Positions 44,810-54,206 of a DNA stretch of 64,000 nt are shown in pieces. The notes under the pieces were generated by a model. The model was not told the DNA's origin. It saw only the letters and a program-made list of their open reading frames with translations, and made no database searches. The stretch's first letter is position 1. Each line of letters opens with the position of its first letter. The DNA is from CAMAVH01 sp964628235 (GTDB taxonomy: Bacteria > Pseudomonadota > Alphaproteobacteria > SMXQ01), in the NCBI GenBank assembly GCA_964628235.1, contig CAZVLU010000006.1, forward strand, positions 37,890 to 101,889. Reading direction: 5' to 3'. The position numbers and the translations under genes are program-made.

Positions 44810-45799
44810 CTAGCGCTTGCCGCCCTTGCGCCGCCGGCTGGCCAGCGAACTGATCGTAGCCGACTGCTTCGCCTTTCCCGCCACAGGGACATCCCACGGC
44901 GAGGCGCTGATCCGCTCCGCGACGAAGTCGATGAACAGGCGGGTTTTGACCGGAATCAAATGGCGGTGCGGAAACATCACGTAGATCGACTCATCCGGCC
45001 CGCAGTGATCCGGCAAAACTTGGCGCAACGCGCCGCTGGCCAAATCCGGCCCGATGCAATAGGTCGGCAGCAGCGCGAGGCCCTTGCCGTTGAGCGCCAC
45101 TTGGCGCAGCACCATGACGCTGTTGGTCGCGATGGGGCCCGCGACCTTGACCGTCGCCTCCTCCGCTTTCGCTTTACGTCCGCGAAAACGCCAGACGCCA
45201 TCAGCATGTTTGGTGTGCAACAGGCAAATATGCTCGGCGAGGTCGGCCGGCGCGCGCGGCGCGGGATGGCGCGCGAGATAGTCCGGCGACGCGCAGGGCA
45301 CCCAGCTCAACGCGCCGATACGGCGCGCCATCAGGCTGGAATCGACATGCGAGCTCAAGCGGATCGCCAGATCGAAGCCGTTCTCGATCAGGTCAAGATA
45401 GCGCATCGAGCTGTCGCTGAGAATCAGCGTCACATGGATGTCGGGATAGAGCGCCATGAAATCCGAGACGATATTGCCGAGATAGAGGCTGCCGAAGGAT
45501 TTCGGCGTCAAAACCTTCAATTCGCCGCGCGGCTCGGCCTGCAAGCGGCCGATCAAAGCGTCCTGCTCGCTCATCTCCTCTAGCATGCGCTGGCAGAAGG
45601 CGACGTAATCCTGGCCGATCTCGGTGACGCTGAAGCGCCGCGTCGTGCGGTTGATCAGCCGCGCGCCCAGCTCCTTCTCCAACTGCATGACATGCTTGGT
45701 GACGATGGCGCGCGAGACGCCCATGGCGTCGGCGGCGGCGGCGAAACTGCCTTCCTTCACCACACGCACGAAGGTTTCCATTGCCTTGAGGCGATCCAT
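44810..45799 (-). CDS. LysR-family transcriptional regulator
   Basis: This 329-residue LysR regulator has an N-terminal helix-turn-helix (SFAAAADAMGVSRAIVTKHVMQLEKELG, about residues 18-45) and an effector domain of the CrgA/AaeR-like subgroup. The C-terminal tail (about 300-329) is basic (SRRRKGGKR). It is divergent from the RcnB-like secreted protein and convergent with the glycine-zipper genes. Its target is not evident; the divergent gene is the natural candidate. Confidence 0.9.
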   Translation of the reverse strand: MDRLKAMETFVRVVKEGSFAAAADAMGVSRAIVTKHVMQLEKELGARLINRTTRRFSVTEIGQDYVAFCQRMLEEMSEQDALIGRLQAEPRGELKVLTPKSFGSLYLGNIVSDFMALYPDIHVTLILSDSSMRYLDLIENGFDLAIRLSSHVDSSLMARRIGALSWVPCASPDYLARHPAPRAPADLAEHICLLHTKHADGVWRFRGRKAKAEEATVKVAGPIATNSVMVLRQVALNGKGLALLPTYCIGPDLASGALRQVLPDHCGPDESIYVMFPHRHLIPVKTRLFIDFVAERISASPWDVPVAGKAKQSATISSLASRRRKGGKR

Positions 45800-45965
45800 G
45801 ACCCTCTCCCCGACCGCCGGTTTTGCAGCCTTCCCGATCGTAGCCTTCGCTTACGGGCTTGGAAACGTCGCTATCGCGAAATCTGCTGGAACCCTCGGTT
45901 CCGATTGTCGTTTGCTATAATAGCTGCGGCGCATTCGCGTCGCCGCAAACCTTAAAGGTGACTTC

Positions 45966-46415
45966 ATGCTTCGTCTCGTCGCACTCGCATTGTTGGCCAG
46001 CCTCACGGCGGCACCCGCCTTCGCGTCTGATCATCAAGGGAAAGGCCAGCAGAAACGCGGCGGCCCCAGCAGCAGCGGCGGCGGCGGCGGCGGAACCTCG
46101 ATCAACATCGACATCGGCGGCGATCAGCGCAACATCATCCGCGAGTATTACGGCGCGCAGATCGCCCAAGGCAAATGCCCGCCGGGCCTTGCCAAAAAGA
46201 ACAACGGCTGTCAGCCGCCGGGCCAAGCCAAGAAGTGGTCGCGCGGCCGTCCGCTGCCGGGCGATGTCGTTTATCACGCCTTGCCGCGCGATCTCGCGAT
46301 GCGGCTCAACGCGCCGACTGGCGCAAAATACGTCCGCGTCGCCGCCGACATCTTGCTGATCGCCGCCGGCACCGGCATGGTTCTCGACGCCATTGAGGAT
46401 TTGAGCCGCCTCTAA
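45966..46415 (+). CDS. RcnB-like secreted protein
   Basis: This 149-residue periplasmic protein has a signal peptide (1-20, TAAPAFA). A Ser/Gly-rich linker (about 35-48) leads to an RcnB/CigR-like region: YYGAQIAQGKCPPGLAKK, NNGCQPPGQAKKW and a final hydrophobic helix DILLIAAGTGMVLDAIEDL. RcnB homologues have been tied to metal homeostasis and envelope functions; no metal-binding cluster is obvious here. A strong terminator follows. Confidence 0.75.
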   Translation: MLRLVALALLASLTAAPAFASDHQGKGQQKRGGPSSSGGGGGGTSINIDIGGDQRNIIREYYGAQIAQGKCPPGLAKKNNGCQPPGQAKKWSRGRPLPGDVVYHALPRDLAMRLNAPTGAKYVRVAADILLIAAGTGMVLDAIEDLSRL

Positions 46416-46437
46416 ACCTCGAGCAGCGCCATAACGA

Positions 46438-46470
46438 CAAAGGGGAGACCGAAGTCTCCCCTTTGTTTTT
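46438..46470 (+). terminator. Rho-independent terminator
   Basis: caaaggggagac (46438-46449) pairs with gtctcccctttg (46454-46465) around a cgaa tetraloop, followed by five Ts. Confidence 0.93.
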
Positions 46471-46520
46471 GGCCGGGCCCCATAAGCTAGCGCGGCTATT
46501 GGTTTAGGCTGACCGCGTGC

Positions 46521-48347
46521 TTAGCGCGGTTTCGTGCGGGCGTCGATGACGGCGACCTTGCCGGCTTCGACCTGCTTGACGGCGCGCTTGAGCGCCGGCA
46601 GGAAGTCGTCCGGGTCGATGACCGCCTCTTCCGCCCAGCAGCCCCAACCGCGCGCCAGCTCGCAGTGGTTCACGTCCGGGTTGTTCGTCGTCGTGCCGAT
46701 CCAAGCGTTCTCGGGCGGACGCTTGCGCATGTGCGCGACTTCGCCCTGATGCTCCTCGTCATTATACCAAGAGCAGTTGTTGTTGATGATGACGAGCAAC
46801 GGCACCTTGTAGTGCACGGCCGTCCACAGCGCGCCCGACGACATCATGAAATCGCCGTCGCCCAGAATGCCGATCGGGAATTGGCCGCGATCGCGCGCGG
46901 CGAAGGCCGCGCCGACCATCGCGCCCGGCCCGTGGCCGACGCCGCCGCCGGCCGAATGGCCGACATATTGGCCGCCGCCGGTGAAGTCCCAAATGCCTTC
47001 CGGCCAGTTGCGGTGGTTGCGGATCGTGAGGAACCACGGTTTGTCCTTCACGGCCGTCCAGATGTCCGAGACGAAGCGATTCGGCGACATCGGGCTTTCG
47101 GCCCAACGCTTCTTGGTCGTCGCCTCTTGTTTGGCGAGGAACTCGGCCTTGCGCTTGGCGATCTTCGCCTTGCGCGCCTCGATGCCCTTGCCGGCTGACT
47201 TGTCCTTGGCGAGGCGGGCCTTCACGGCGGCGGCGATTTGCTTGACGCCTTCCAGCGGATCGGCAAGCAGCTGCACCGTGGTCGGCGCGACCATGCCGCC
47301 GAGGCGCTGCCAAGAGCGGTGCGCGTAGTCGTTGAGCGACAGGTCGATCACCTTCTTGCCGGCGGCACCCTCGCCCTTCACGCCGCGCACGCGGCTCGAA
47401 TAGGCCTCGACGATCGTGCTGACGTCATAGGAGTCGATGCACAACACGACATCGGCTTCCTTGATGACGGCTTTGTCGCCCGTCAGGTTCTGCGGATGCT
47501 TGGCCGGGAAGCTGACCGAGTTTCGGTCTTCGTGGAACGTCGCGCCGAGCGATTCGACGAGTTGCACCAGCGGCGCGGTGATCGCCGGGTTCATGCTGAC
47601 GCGGCCGCAGGTGATGACCGGGTTCTTGGCGTTCACCAGAACATCGACGGCTTGGTCGAGCGCATCCTTGGAGATCGCCGCCGGCGGCGGCGCTTGATTG
47701 TAGGAGGCCGTCACGTCCGGCAACTCGAGCGGCTTGTCGAGCTTCTGCTCCTGCACGCCGGCGTCGATGGCGACATAGACCGGGCCGCGCGGGCCGGTGG
47801 TGGCGATCTTGTGGGCGCGCACGATGGAATCGCAGATGCCCTGCGCGGTCACCGCTTCGTCGTCCCACTTGACGAAGGGACGGATCAACTCGCCCTGCAC
47901 GTTGGCCGAGTGGATGTAATCGATGGCGCGGCGCAGCGCCGGGTCGGCCGGGCCGGAACCGCCGATGATGACGACCGGCGCATGCGCGGCATAAGCGTCG
48001 TAGACGCCCATCACGCCGTGCATCAGGCCGACGAGATCGTGCAGCGCGACGAGCGACGGGCCGCCCGTGGCGTTGGCGTAGCCATGACCCATGGCGACGG
48101 CGATGTCTTCATGGTTGCAAAGCACGGCCAGCGGCTCGCGATTGCCGAGATAGTTCACGAAGGAATCGTGCAGGCCGCGATAGCTCGAACCGGGGTTCAA
48201 GAAGCAATATTGGAAGCCGAGCGAGCGCAGGACGTCGGCGAACGCGTCGGACGCCCACCCGGGCTTGTTGCTTTTGCCCTTGAGGCCGGCGGGCTTGTCG
48301 ACGCCGGTTTCAATGGCCTTGGGCGGTTTCGCGGTCAGTTTTTTCAT
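46521..48347 (-). CDS. ThDP-dependent enzyme of the acetolactate synthase/benzoylformate decarboxylase superfamily
   Basis: This 608-residue ThDP enzyme has the PYR domain glutamate E80 (LCNHEDIAVAMGHGYANATGG) and a central domain (about 235-370). The PP domain binds Mg-ThDP through GDGD near 495 and the following NNN (LLVIINNNCSWYNDEEH). A Lys/Ala-rich insert lies near 390-430. Its activity could be a 2-oxoacid decarboxylase or a carboligase. It lies 88 bases after a Bug binding-protein gene, so uptake of a carboxylate followed by decarboxylation is plausible. Confidence 0.85.
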   Translation of the reverse strand: MKKLTAKPPKAIETGVDKPAGLKGKSNKPGWASDAFADVLRSLGFQYCFLNPGSSYRGLHDSFVNYLGNREPLAVLCNHEDIAVAMGHGYANATGGPSLVALHDLVGLMHGVMGVYDAYAAHAPVVIIGGSGPADPALRRAIDYIHSANVQGELIRPFVKWDDEAVTAQGICDSIVRAHKIATTGPRGPVYVAIDAGVQEQKLDKPLELPDVTASYNQAPPPAAISKDALDQAVDVLVNAKNPVITCGRVSMNPAITAPLVQLVESLGATFHEDRNSVSFPAKHPQNLTGDKAVIKEADVVLCIDSYDVSTIVEAYSSRVRGVKGEGAAGKKVIDLSLNDYAHRSWQRLGGMVAPTTVQLLADPLEGVKQIAAAVKARLAKDKSAGKGIEARKAKIAKRKAEFLAKQEATTKKRWAESPMSPNRFVSDIWTAVKDKPWFLTIRNHRNWPEGIWDFTGGGQYVGHSAGGGVGHGPGAMVGAAFAARDRGQFPIGILGDGDFMMSSGALWTAVHYKVPLLVIINNNCSWYNDEEHQGEVAHMRKRPPENAWIGTTTNNPDVNHCELARGWGCWAEEAVIDPDDFLPALKRAVKQVEAGKVAVIDARTKPR

Positions 48348-48435
48348 AATCCCCTCAATAAAAGCTTAGATGTTTGAAAGATAAACGCTCGCGCGCGACG
48401 GCCTCACCCAGGCCGCCCAACGAGAGCCAATCGGC

Positions 48436-49527
48436 TTAGTTGCCGCCGTCGGGCGAAACGCCGCCCTTCTCGGGGGCCAGCGCTTCCATGTCGCGGATTT
48501 CGATGGCCGACTTGACCATGGCGATGATCGAGTCGGGCATTTCCACCGTCGCCGAGACGATTTTCTGCAGTTCGGCGCCCGTCATCGGCGAGATATCCAT
48601 TTTCTGCTTCTCCGCCTCGGCGAGGAAGGCCTTGTCTTTGAAGGTATCGTCGAAAGCCTTGCGCAGCGCCGCCACGCGATCTTGCGGCACGTCGGGCGTG
48701 GTCAGCAGCGGGCGTCCGACCGAGACGTCGGCGGAGAGCACTTCGAAAACTTTCTTCTGTTCCGGCGTCTTGGCCAGATCGGTCAGCAGCGGCACGTTGG
48801 GCAGGTCGTCCTCACGCTTGGGGCCGACCTGGAACAGGATGTTGACCTTGTTGTCGCGCAGCCAATCGCTCTTGGTCGATTTGTACGACGCCCAGCTGTT
48901 GCTGCCGCGCCCGTCGACCTCGCCGCGCTCCATGGCCAAGTTGACGTCGCCGCCGCCGGGATAGCCGGCGATGATCTTGAACTTGGTGCCGAGCAAGTTG
49001 TTGGCGACCTGCGGATAGATCACAGAGGGCGACGCCGCGCCGGTGCCGCCGATCGAGGACTGCTTCTTGGTGGCGTCCTCGATGGTCTTGATGCCCGACG
49101 CTGCCCAGGTGGACAGCACGTTGTTCACCACCACCATGTTGCCGATCCAGTGGAACTTGCGGACGTCGAACTGCACGCCTTCGGCTTTCAGCGCCTGGTC
49201 GGTCGCGGTGTTCTGGCCGAGCATGGCGAGCGTCGTGCCGTCCTTGGGCGCGACATTGTAGAGCCAGTTGGCGGCCTTGCGGCTGCCGGCGCCCGGCATA
49301 TTCTGCGGGACGAGGGTCGGCTTGCCGGGAATATGCTCGCCCATGAAGCGCGCGAGGACGCGCGCATATTGGTCGTAGCCGGCGCCGCCGCTGTAGCCGA
49401 TGACGACGTTGATGCGCTTGCCGGCGTAAAAATCGGCGACGCTCTGCGCGGCGACCGGAGCGGCGGCGAGCGAATATCCAAAGAGGCCCAGAGCGGCCAA
49501 CGCCGAAAGCTTGCGGACATCCCGCAT
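48436..49527 (-). CDS. Bug (TctC-like) solute-binding protein
   Basis: This 363-residue periplasmic binding protein is of the Bug/TctC family. It has a signal peptide (about 1-27, AAAPVAAQS), the DFYAGKRINVVIGYSGGAGYD start of the mature fold and LVPQNMPGAGSRKAANWLY. Such proteins bind small carboxylates, often without a companion TctAB transporter; none is encoded here. The gene precedes the ThDP enzyme in an apparent operon and is divergent from ribBA across 340 bases. Confidence 0.9.
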   Translation of the reverse strand: MRDVRKLSALAALGLFGYSLAAAPVAAQSVADFYAGKRINVVIGYSGGAGYDQYARVLARFMGEHIPGKPTLVPQNMPGAGSRKAANWLYNVAPKDGTTLAMLGQNTATDQALKAEGVQFDVRKFHWIGNMVVVNNVLSTWAASGIKTIEDATKKQSSIGGTGAASPSVIYPQVANNLLGTKFKIIAGYPGGGDVNLAMERGEVDGRGSNSWASYKSTKSDWLRDNKVNILFQVGPKREDDLPNVPLLTDLAKTPEQKKVFEVLSADVSVGRPLLTTPDVPQDRVAALRKAFDDTFKDKAFLAEAEKQKMDISPMTGAELQKIVSATVEMPDSIIAMVKSAIEIRDMEALAPEKGGVSPDGGN

Positions 49528-49867
49528 TGAAACCTCACATCCTGTTTGCGACGAAAATCCGCGATCGGGATTCGTTCGTATCTTTTATATTGGGCCGCGC
49601 GTGCCACCGTTTTTGCAGACGGATCGGCGCGACCGGCCTCCTAGGTATCATCGCCCCCTAGACCCGTCAATTGAACGCGGCGCACCTCTGCGTCCCTGTA
49701 ATCGGCACAATCCGTGGAGATTATGGGATGTTTCCGGGGTGCCGTCGCGCCGGCAGAGCGCTTGGCGGGCCGGACGGGGCCTTGAACCGACCCCATGGGC
49801 GCGATACCTTGCGCGCCTTCCCTCCGGGCGGCCATCCGCCGCCCGCCAAAGCCCGAAAGGTCGTGGC
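49528..49867. other. Divergent gap before ribBA
   Basis: No gene was found in these 340 bases. The sequence contains a stem-loop gggcggc (49826-49832) / gccgccc (49838-49844) 24 bases before the GTG start of ribBA. No FMN-riboswitch core was recognised. The region must hold promoters for both neighbours. Confidence 0.5.
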
Positions 49868-51010
49868 GTGTCAGGCCCGTACAGCGATTATTTGTCGTCG
49901 ATCGAAGACGTTATCGAAGATGCCCGCCAGGGCCGTATGTTCATCTTGGTGGATGACGAGGGCCGCGAAAACGAGGGCGACCTCGTCATGCCGGCCGAGA
50001 AGGCCGACGCCGCCGCGATCAATTTCATGGCCAAACATGGCCGCGGGCTGATCTGCCTGACGCTGCCGCGCGAGCGCGTCGATCAACTCGGCCTGTCGCT
50101 GATGTCGCCTAAAAACGAGGCACGCCATCAGACCGCCTTCACGGTTTCGATCGAAGCGCGCGATGGCGTCACCACCGGCATCTCGGCCGCCGACCGCGCC
50201 CAGACCATCGCCGTCGCCATCGACCCGAAAAAGGGCCGCGGCGACATCGTCACGCCAGGCCATATCTTTCCGCTCATCGCCCAGGACGGCGGCGTGCTGG
50301 TGCGCGCCGGCCACACCGAAGCGGCGGTCGACGTCGCGCGCATGGCCGGCCTCAACCCGGCCGGCGTGATCTGCGAGATCATGAACGACGACGGCACCAT
50401 GGCGCGCTTACCCGACCTGGTGAAGTTCGCCCAGTTGCACGGCCTCAAGGTCGCCAGCATCGCCGACCTGATCGCCTACCGCCGGCGCAACGAGCGCGTC
50501 ATCGAGCGTATCCACGAAAGCAAGATCAACAGCCGCTTCGGCGGCGAGTTCAAGCTCATCGTCTATGCCAACAAGGTCGAATATGCCGAACATGTCTCCC
50601 TGGTGAAGGGCGACGTGACGGGCGAAGAGCCGGTTTACGTGCGCATGCACCAGATGAACATGCTGGCCGACGCGCTGGGCGACACGACGGTCGGGCAGTT
50701 CTTTGCCGGCGAATCGCGCGCGCGCAGCGGCGAGCTCGAAACCGCCATGAAGATGATTTCCGAGAAGGGCCGAGGCGCCATCGTCATCATCCGCGAACCG
50801 ACCCCGACCAGCTTGTCGCGCTTCTTGAAGGAACGGGAAGGCCAGGCGCTGAAGAAGCCGATCGCAGAACTGCGCCAATATGGCGTCGGCGCGCAGATCC
50901 TCACAGATCTCGGCGTGAAGAACATCGTGCTGCTCTCCAATACCAAGCGCACCATCGTGGGCCTCGATGGCCACGGCATCACGTTGGTCGGTCAGAAGCC
51001 GCTCGAATAG
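49868..51010 (+). CDS. ribBA: 3,4-Dihydroxy-2-butanone 4-phosphate synthase with degenerate GTP cyclohydrolase II domain
   Basis: This 380-residue protein has an intact N-terminal RibB domain (DDEGRENEGDLVMPAE, DGVTTGISAADRA, RAGHTEAAVD), which forms dihydroxybutanone phosphate from ribulose 5-phosphate for riboflavin. The C-terminal RibA-like domain (about 190-380) lacks the zinc cysteines expected in the CLTGD...RCDCG-type region; VSLVKGDVTG appears in its place. GTP cyclohydrolase activity is therefore unlikely, and a separate RibA must exist. The start is a GTG at 49868. Confidence 0.85.
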   Translation: MSGPYSDYLSSIEDVIEDARQGRMFILVDDEGRENEGDLVMPAEKADAAAINFMAKHGRGLICLTLPRERVDQLGLSLMSPKNEARHQTAFTVSIEARDGVTTGISAADRAQTIAVAIDPKKGRGDIVTPGHIFPLIAQDGGVLVRAGHTEAAVDVARMAGLNPAGVICEIMNDDGTMARLPDLVKFAQLHGLKVASIADLIAYRRRNERVIERIHESKINSRFGGEFKLIVYANKVEYAEHVSLVKGDVTGEEPVYVRMHQMNMLADALGDTTVGQFFAGESRARSGELETAMKMISEKGRGAIVIIREPTPTSLSRFLKEREGQALKKPIAELRQYGVGAQILTDLGVKNIVLLSNTKRTIVGLDGHGITLVGQKPLE

Positions 51011-51346
51011 ACCCGCGCTGGGCCCGAATCGGCAATAGCCGAGTCGGGCCGAGGGGCTCTCCCGAGATGGCCGATTAAAGAAAAATAATAAAACGCCGCC
51101 TGGCGGCCTGCGAAACATGCAATCCCAAAAATGATGCGCTCTCTCGCGCGGGCGCGGCTTGCCTTTGCCGCGCCGACCCCTTAAAAAAACTAAGGTTATT
51201 GGACTCATTCCCGCCTGAACATTCCATCCATTGGGATCGTTCGCACGGCTCGGCGCGACGCCGGAGCCGACGGGGACCATCGGCGTCATCAGTACGCGGG
51301 CCAAAGCCGGGGAGAATCGCTTCACGCGTGAAAGGTCGATCTGGGA
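51011..51346. other. 336-base gap after ribBA
   Basis: No gene was found. A GC stem-loop (51021-51050, ggcccgaatcggc with gccgagtcgggcc) follows ribBA but lacks a T-run, so it is a weak terminator candidate. An A/T-rich patch (about 51078-51092) and aaaaaactaaggttattgg (about 51184-51202) may be promoter elements for the hydrolase operon. Confidence 0.4.
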
Positions 51347-52138
51347 ATGGCGACAGTCTCGAAAATTAAATCCACCAGGAAATTCGTCACGCTCGGCGAC
51401 GCCAAGATCGAGGTCGAGCGGCGCGGCAAAGGCAAGCCGCTGCTGCTGCTCTACGGCGAGGAAGCGTTGGAATGCGAAGCGCCGTTCGTCGACGAGTTGG
51501 CGCGCAAGTATGAAGTGATCATTCCGTCGCCGCCCGGGTTCGGCCGCTCCAATCGCCCCGATTGGATCACCAACATGGACGACATCGCCTATCTCTATCT
51601 CGATCTGCTCGAGAAACTCGACCTGAAGAAGGTCACCGTCGTCGGCTGCTCGCTGGGCGGCTGGATCGCCCTGGAAATGGCGACCAAGGACGACTCGCGC
51701 TTCGCCAAGCTGCTGCTGGTCGATCCTTACGGCGTGAAGATCGGCGGCCCGTGGGACCGCGACATCGCGGATATCTGGTGCACCCATCCGGCAGAGCTCG
51801 CCAAGCTCAAATGGCACGATCCGGAAAAGGGCAAGCGCGATTTCCCGTCGATGCCGGAAGACAAGCTCGCCATCATCGCGCGCAATACCGAAACGACAGC
51901 GCGCTTCTGCTGGGAGCCCTATCTGCACAATCCGAAGCTGAAGCATCGCCTCAACCGCGTGGCGGTGCCGACCCTGTTCGTCTGGGGCAAGAGCGACGGC
52001 ATCGTCAAAGAAAGCTACGGCAAGGCTTACGCCAAGCTGATCAAAGGCGCGAAATTCGTCAGCCTGGCCAAGGCCGGCCATCTGCCGCACATCGAGCAGC
52101 CCGAGGCTTTCCTGAAAGCCGTGAAGGGATTCATCTGA
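51347..52138 (+). CDS. Alpha/beta hydrolase
   Basis: This 263-residue alpha/beta hydrolase has nucleophile S102 (VVGCSLGGW), acid D217 (VWGKSDGIV) and H245 (KAGHLPHIEQPE). There is no signal peptide. It opens a plus-strand operon with a luciferase-like monooxygenase, a second hydrolase and a flavin reductase, as in meta-cleavage or ester-hydrolysis steps of a degradation pathway. Substrate unknown. It is preceded by a 336-base gap, so the promoter lies there. Confidence 0.88.
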   Translation: MATVSKIKSTRKFVTLGDAKIEVERRGKGKPLLLLYGEEALECEAPFVDELARKYEVIIPSPPGFGRSNRPDWITNMDDIAYLYLDLLEKLDLKKVTVVGCSLGGWIALEMATKDDSRFAKLLLVDPYGVKIGGPWDRDIADIWCTHPAELAKLKWHDPEKGKRDFPSMPEDKLAIIARNTETTARFCWEPYLHNPKLKHRLNRVAVPTLFVWGKSDGIVKESYGKAYAKLIKGAKFVSLAKAGHLPHIEQPEAFLKAVKGFI

Positions 52139-52190
52139 ACCGATCAGCAGGCGCCCCACCAACGGCGCCGCACCGCATAAGGAGCGCAGC

Positions 52191-53357
52191 ATGTTTTTCT
52201 GGCACTTCACCGAGATGCCCTATCCGCATCTTCCGCCCCTCGACACCATCAGCTCGATGCGCGTCAACCTGCCGAGCAAGCATTTCGATCCCAAGATCGG
52301 CGCCGACCTCTACAACCGCTATCTCGACGAGCATCTGATCGCCGACGATCTCGGCCTCAACATCATGCTCAACGAGCATCATCAGACGGCCACCTGCATG
52401 GATGTCTGCGCGCCGCTCTCGGCGGCGATCCTGGCGCGCCAAACCAAGAACGCGCGCATCTGCATCCTCGGCAATCCCGTCGCCAACCGCTCAAATCCGA
52501 TCCGCATCGCCGAAGAAATGGCGATGATCGACTGCATCTCGCGCGGCCGGCTCGATGTCGGTTTCGTGCGCGGCGTGCCCTACGAAGTGTTCGCGGCCAA
52601 TTCCAATCCGACGCAGACGGTCGAGCGCCTATGGGAAGGCCTTGACCTCATCGTCAAGGCCTGGACGACCCACGATGGGCCGTTCAACTTCGAGGGCAAG
52701 TTCTGGCACAAGCGCCAAGTCAACCTCTGGCCTCGCCCTTACCAGACGCCGCATCCGCAAGTCTGGATCACCGGTTCGAGCGATATGGAAGCCATCCGCC
52801 AGGTCGGCGCGCGCGGCTACGTCTTCGCCACCTTCCTGCAGCCTTACGACAAGGTGAAGGTGATGTTCGACAATTACCGCGAGAGCTTCGTCGAGCATGG
52901 CCTGCCGGGCGGCGGCGGCACCGCCTACATGCCGCTGGTCTACACCGCCGACACCGAAGAAGAGGCCGAGAAAGGCGCGAAGGAGCTGACCTGGTATCTC
53001 GGCGCCAAGACCGAACCGCAGTTCCGCAATCCGCCGGGCTATGTGCCCGTGGCCTTCAACGTGAAAGCCTTGCAGGGCGCCTATTCGGGCCGCACCGATG
53101 CCGTGCGCGCCAAGGGCCTCGAATATCAGCGCGAGCAAGGCGTGCTGGTCTACGGCACGCCCGATTCGGTCGCCAAGCAGATCAAGCGCTTCTACGACCT
53201 GGTCGGCGGCTTCGACCATCTGTTGATGATGCAGCAGGCCGGCTTCCTCAGCCATGAACGTACGGTGAAAAGCATGACGCTGTTCGCCAAGGAAGTGGCG
53301 CCGCAGTTGAAGGACCTGGCGCGCACCAAGCCGATCCGCACCGTCAAAGCCGCCTAG
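52191..53357 (+). CDS. Luciferase-like (LLM) flavin-dependent monooxygenase
   Basis: This 388-residue TIM-barrel protein of the bacterial luciferase-like family has typical segments: LNIMLNEHHQTATCMDVCAPLSAAILARQT, RIAEEMAMIDCISRGRLDVGFVRG and PHPQVWITGSS. Such oxygenases use reduced FMN from a partner, and a flavin reductase is encoded in this operon. Known relatives desulfonate or open rings; the substrate here is unknown. The second hydrolase starts five bases after its stop. Confidence 0.88.
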   Translation: MFFWHFTEMPYPHLPPLDTISSMRVNLPSKHFDPKIGADLYNRYLDEHLIADDLGLNIMLNEHHQTATCMDVCAPLSAAILARQTKNARICILGNPVANRSNPIRIAEEMAMIDCISRGRLDVGFVRGVPYEVFAANSNPTQTVERLWEGLDLIVKAWTTHDGPFNFEGKFWHKRQVNLWPRPYQTPHPQVWITGSSDMEAIRQVGARGYVFATFLQPYDKVKVMFDNYRESFVEHGLPGGGGTAYMPLVYTADTEEEAEKGAKELTWYLGAKTEPQFRNPPGYVPVAFNVKALQGAYSGRTDAVRAKGLEYQREQGVLVYGTPDSVAKQIKRFYDLVGGFDHLLMMQQAGFLSHERTVKSMTLFAKEVAPQLKDLARTKPIRTVKAA

Positions 53358-53362
53358 CGCCA

Positions 53363-54187
53363 ATGCGGCAAGGCAGCTTCGTCGACGTCGACGGCGTCAA
53401 AACGCACTATTTCGAATCGGGTCGCGGCAAGCCCGAGACCGTGCTGCTGCTCCACTCCGCCGAGTTCGGCGGCTGCGCCGAATTCTCCTGGGAATTCAGC
53501 ATGGCGGCGCTCGGCGCGCATTTCCATGTGCTGGCCCCCGACCATCTCGGCTTCGGCCTGACGGATAAAATCTTCGACTTCAACGGCCAGTTCGACCGCC
53601 GAATCGCACATATCCGCCGCTTCCTCGAGGTGATGGGCGTGCGAGCTTGCCATGTCGTCGGCAGTTCCATGTCGGGCGGGTTGTCGCTCACCGTGGCGGC
53701 GCGTCCCAAGCCTGACTGGCCGCTCCTCAAGGTCGTCTGCTGCTCGGGCGGCGGCGACGCGCCGAACAATGCCGCGCGCGAGACCCTCAACACCTACGAC
53801 GGCAGCCGCGAGCATATGCGCCGCATCGTCGAAGTGATGTTCGTCGATCCCAAATGGGCGGCCGACGACGATTATATTTCGCGCCGTCACGAAATCGCCA
53901 ATCTGCCGGGCGGTTGGGAAGCGACCCAAGCGGCGCGCTTCAAGGCGCCGTTCCGCGTCGCCGCCGGCCCGCGCGAGCGCGACGCGATCGCCTACGGCAA
54001 TATCAAAGTTCCGGTGCTGATCATGGCCGGGAAATTCGACCCCTTGCGCGCGCCGGGCTACGCCGACAAGCTGGCCGCCAGCATCCACGGCGCAGAACTG
54101 CACGTCTTCGAGAACGCCGGGCATATGGGCAATATCGAATGCGCCGACGAATTCAATCAGCGCGTGATCGCGTTTTTGAAGGGCTGA
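53363..54187 (+). CDS. Alpha/beta hydrolase (second in the operon)
   Basis: This 274-residue alpha/beta hydrolase is distinct from the first. The nucleophile region reads VGSSMSGG, with S102 as the expected serine in a G-x-S-x-S variant of the elbow. The acid is in AGKFDPLRA and the histidine in NAGHMGNIEC. It is between the monooxygenase and the flavin reductase. Two different hydrolases around one oxygenase suggest successive ester, lactone or C-C bond hydrolysis. Confidence 0.86.
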   Translation: MRQGSFVDVDGVKTHYFESGRGKPETVLLLHSAEFGGCAEFSWEFSMAALGAHFHVLAPDHLGFGLTDKIFDFNGQFDRRIAHIRRFLEVMGVRACHVVGSSMSGGLSLTVAARPKPDWPLLKVVCCSGGGDAPNNAARETLNTYDGSREHMRRIVEVMFVDPKWAADDDYISRRHEIANLPGGWEATQAARFKAPFRVAAGPRERDAIAYGNIKVPVLIMAGKFDPLRAPGYADKLAASIHGAELHVFENAGHMGNIECADEFNQRVIAFLKG

Positions 54188-54206
54188 GCATGACCAGGAG
54201 CCGCCG

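Noticed and set aside
49528..49867. FMN riboswitch upstream of ribBA
   Set aside because: The conserved RFN core segments were not found; only a GC stem-loop without a T-run is present.
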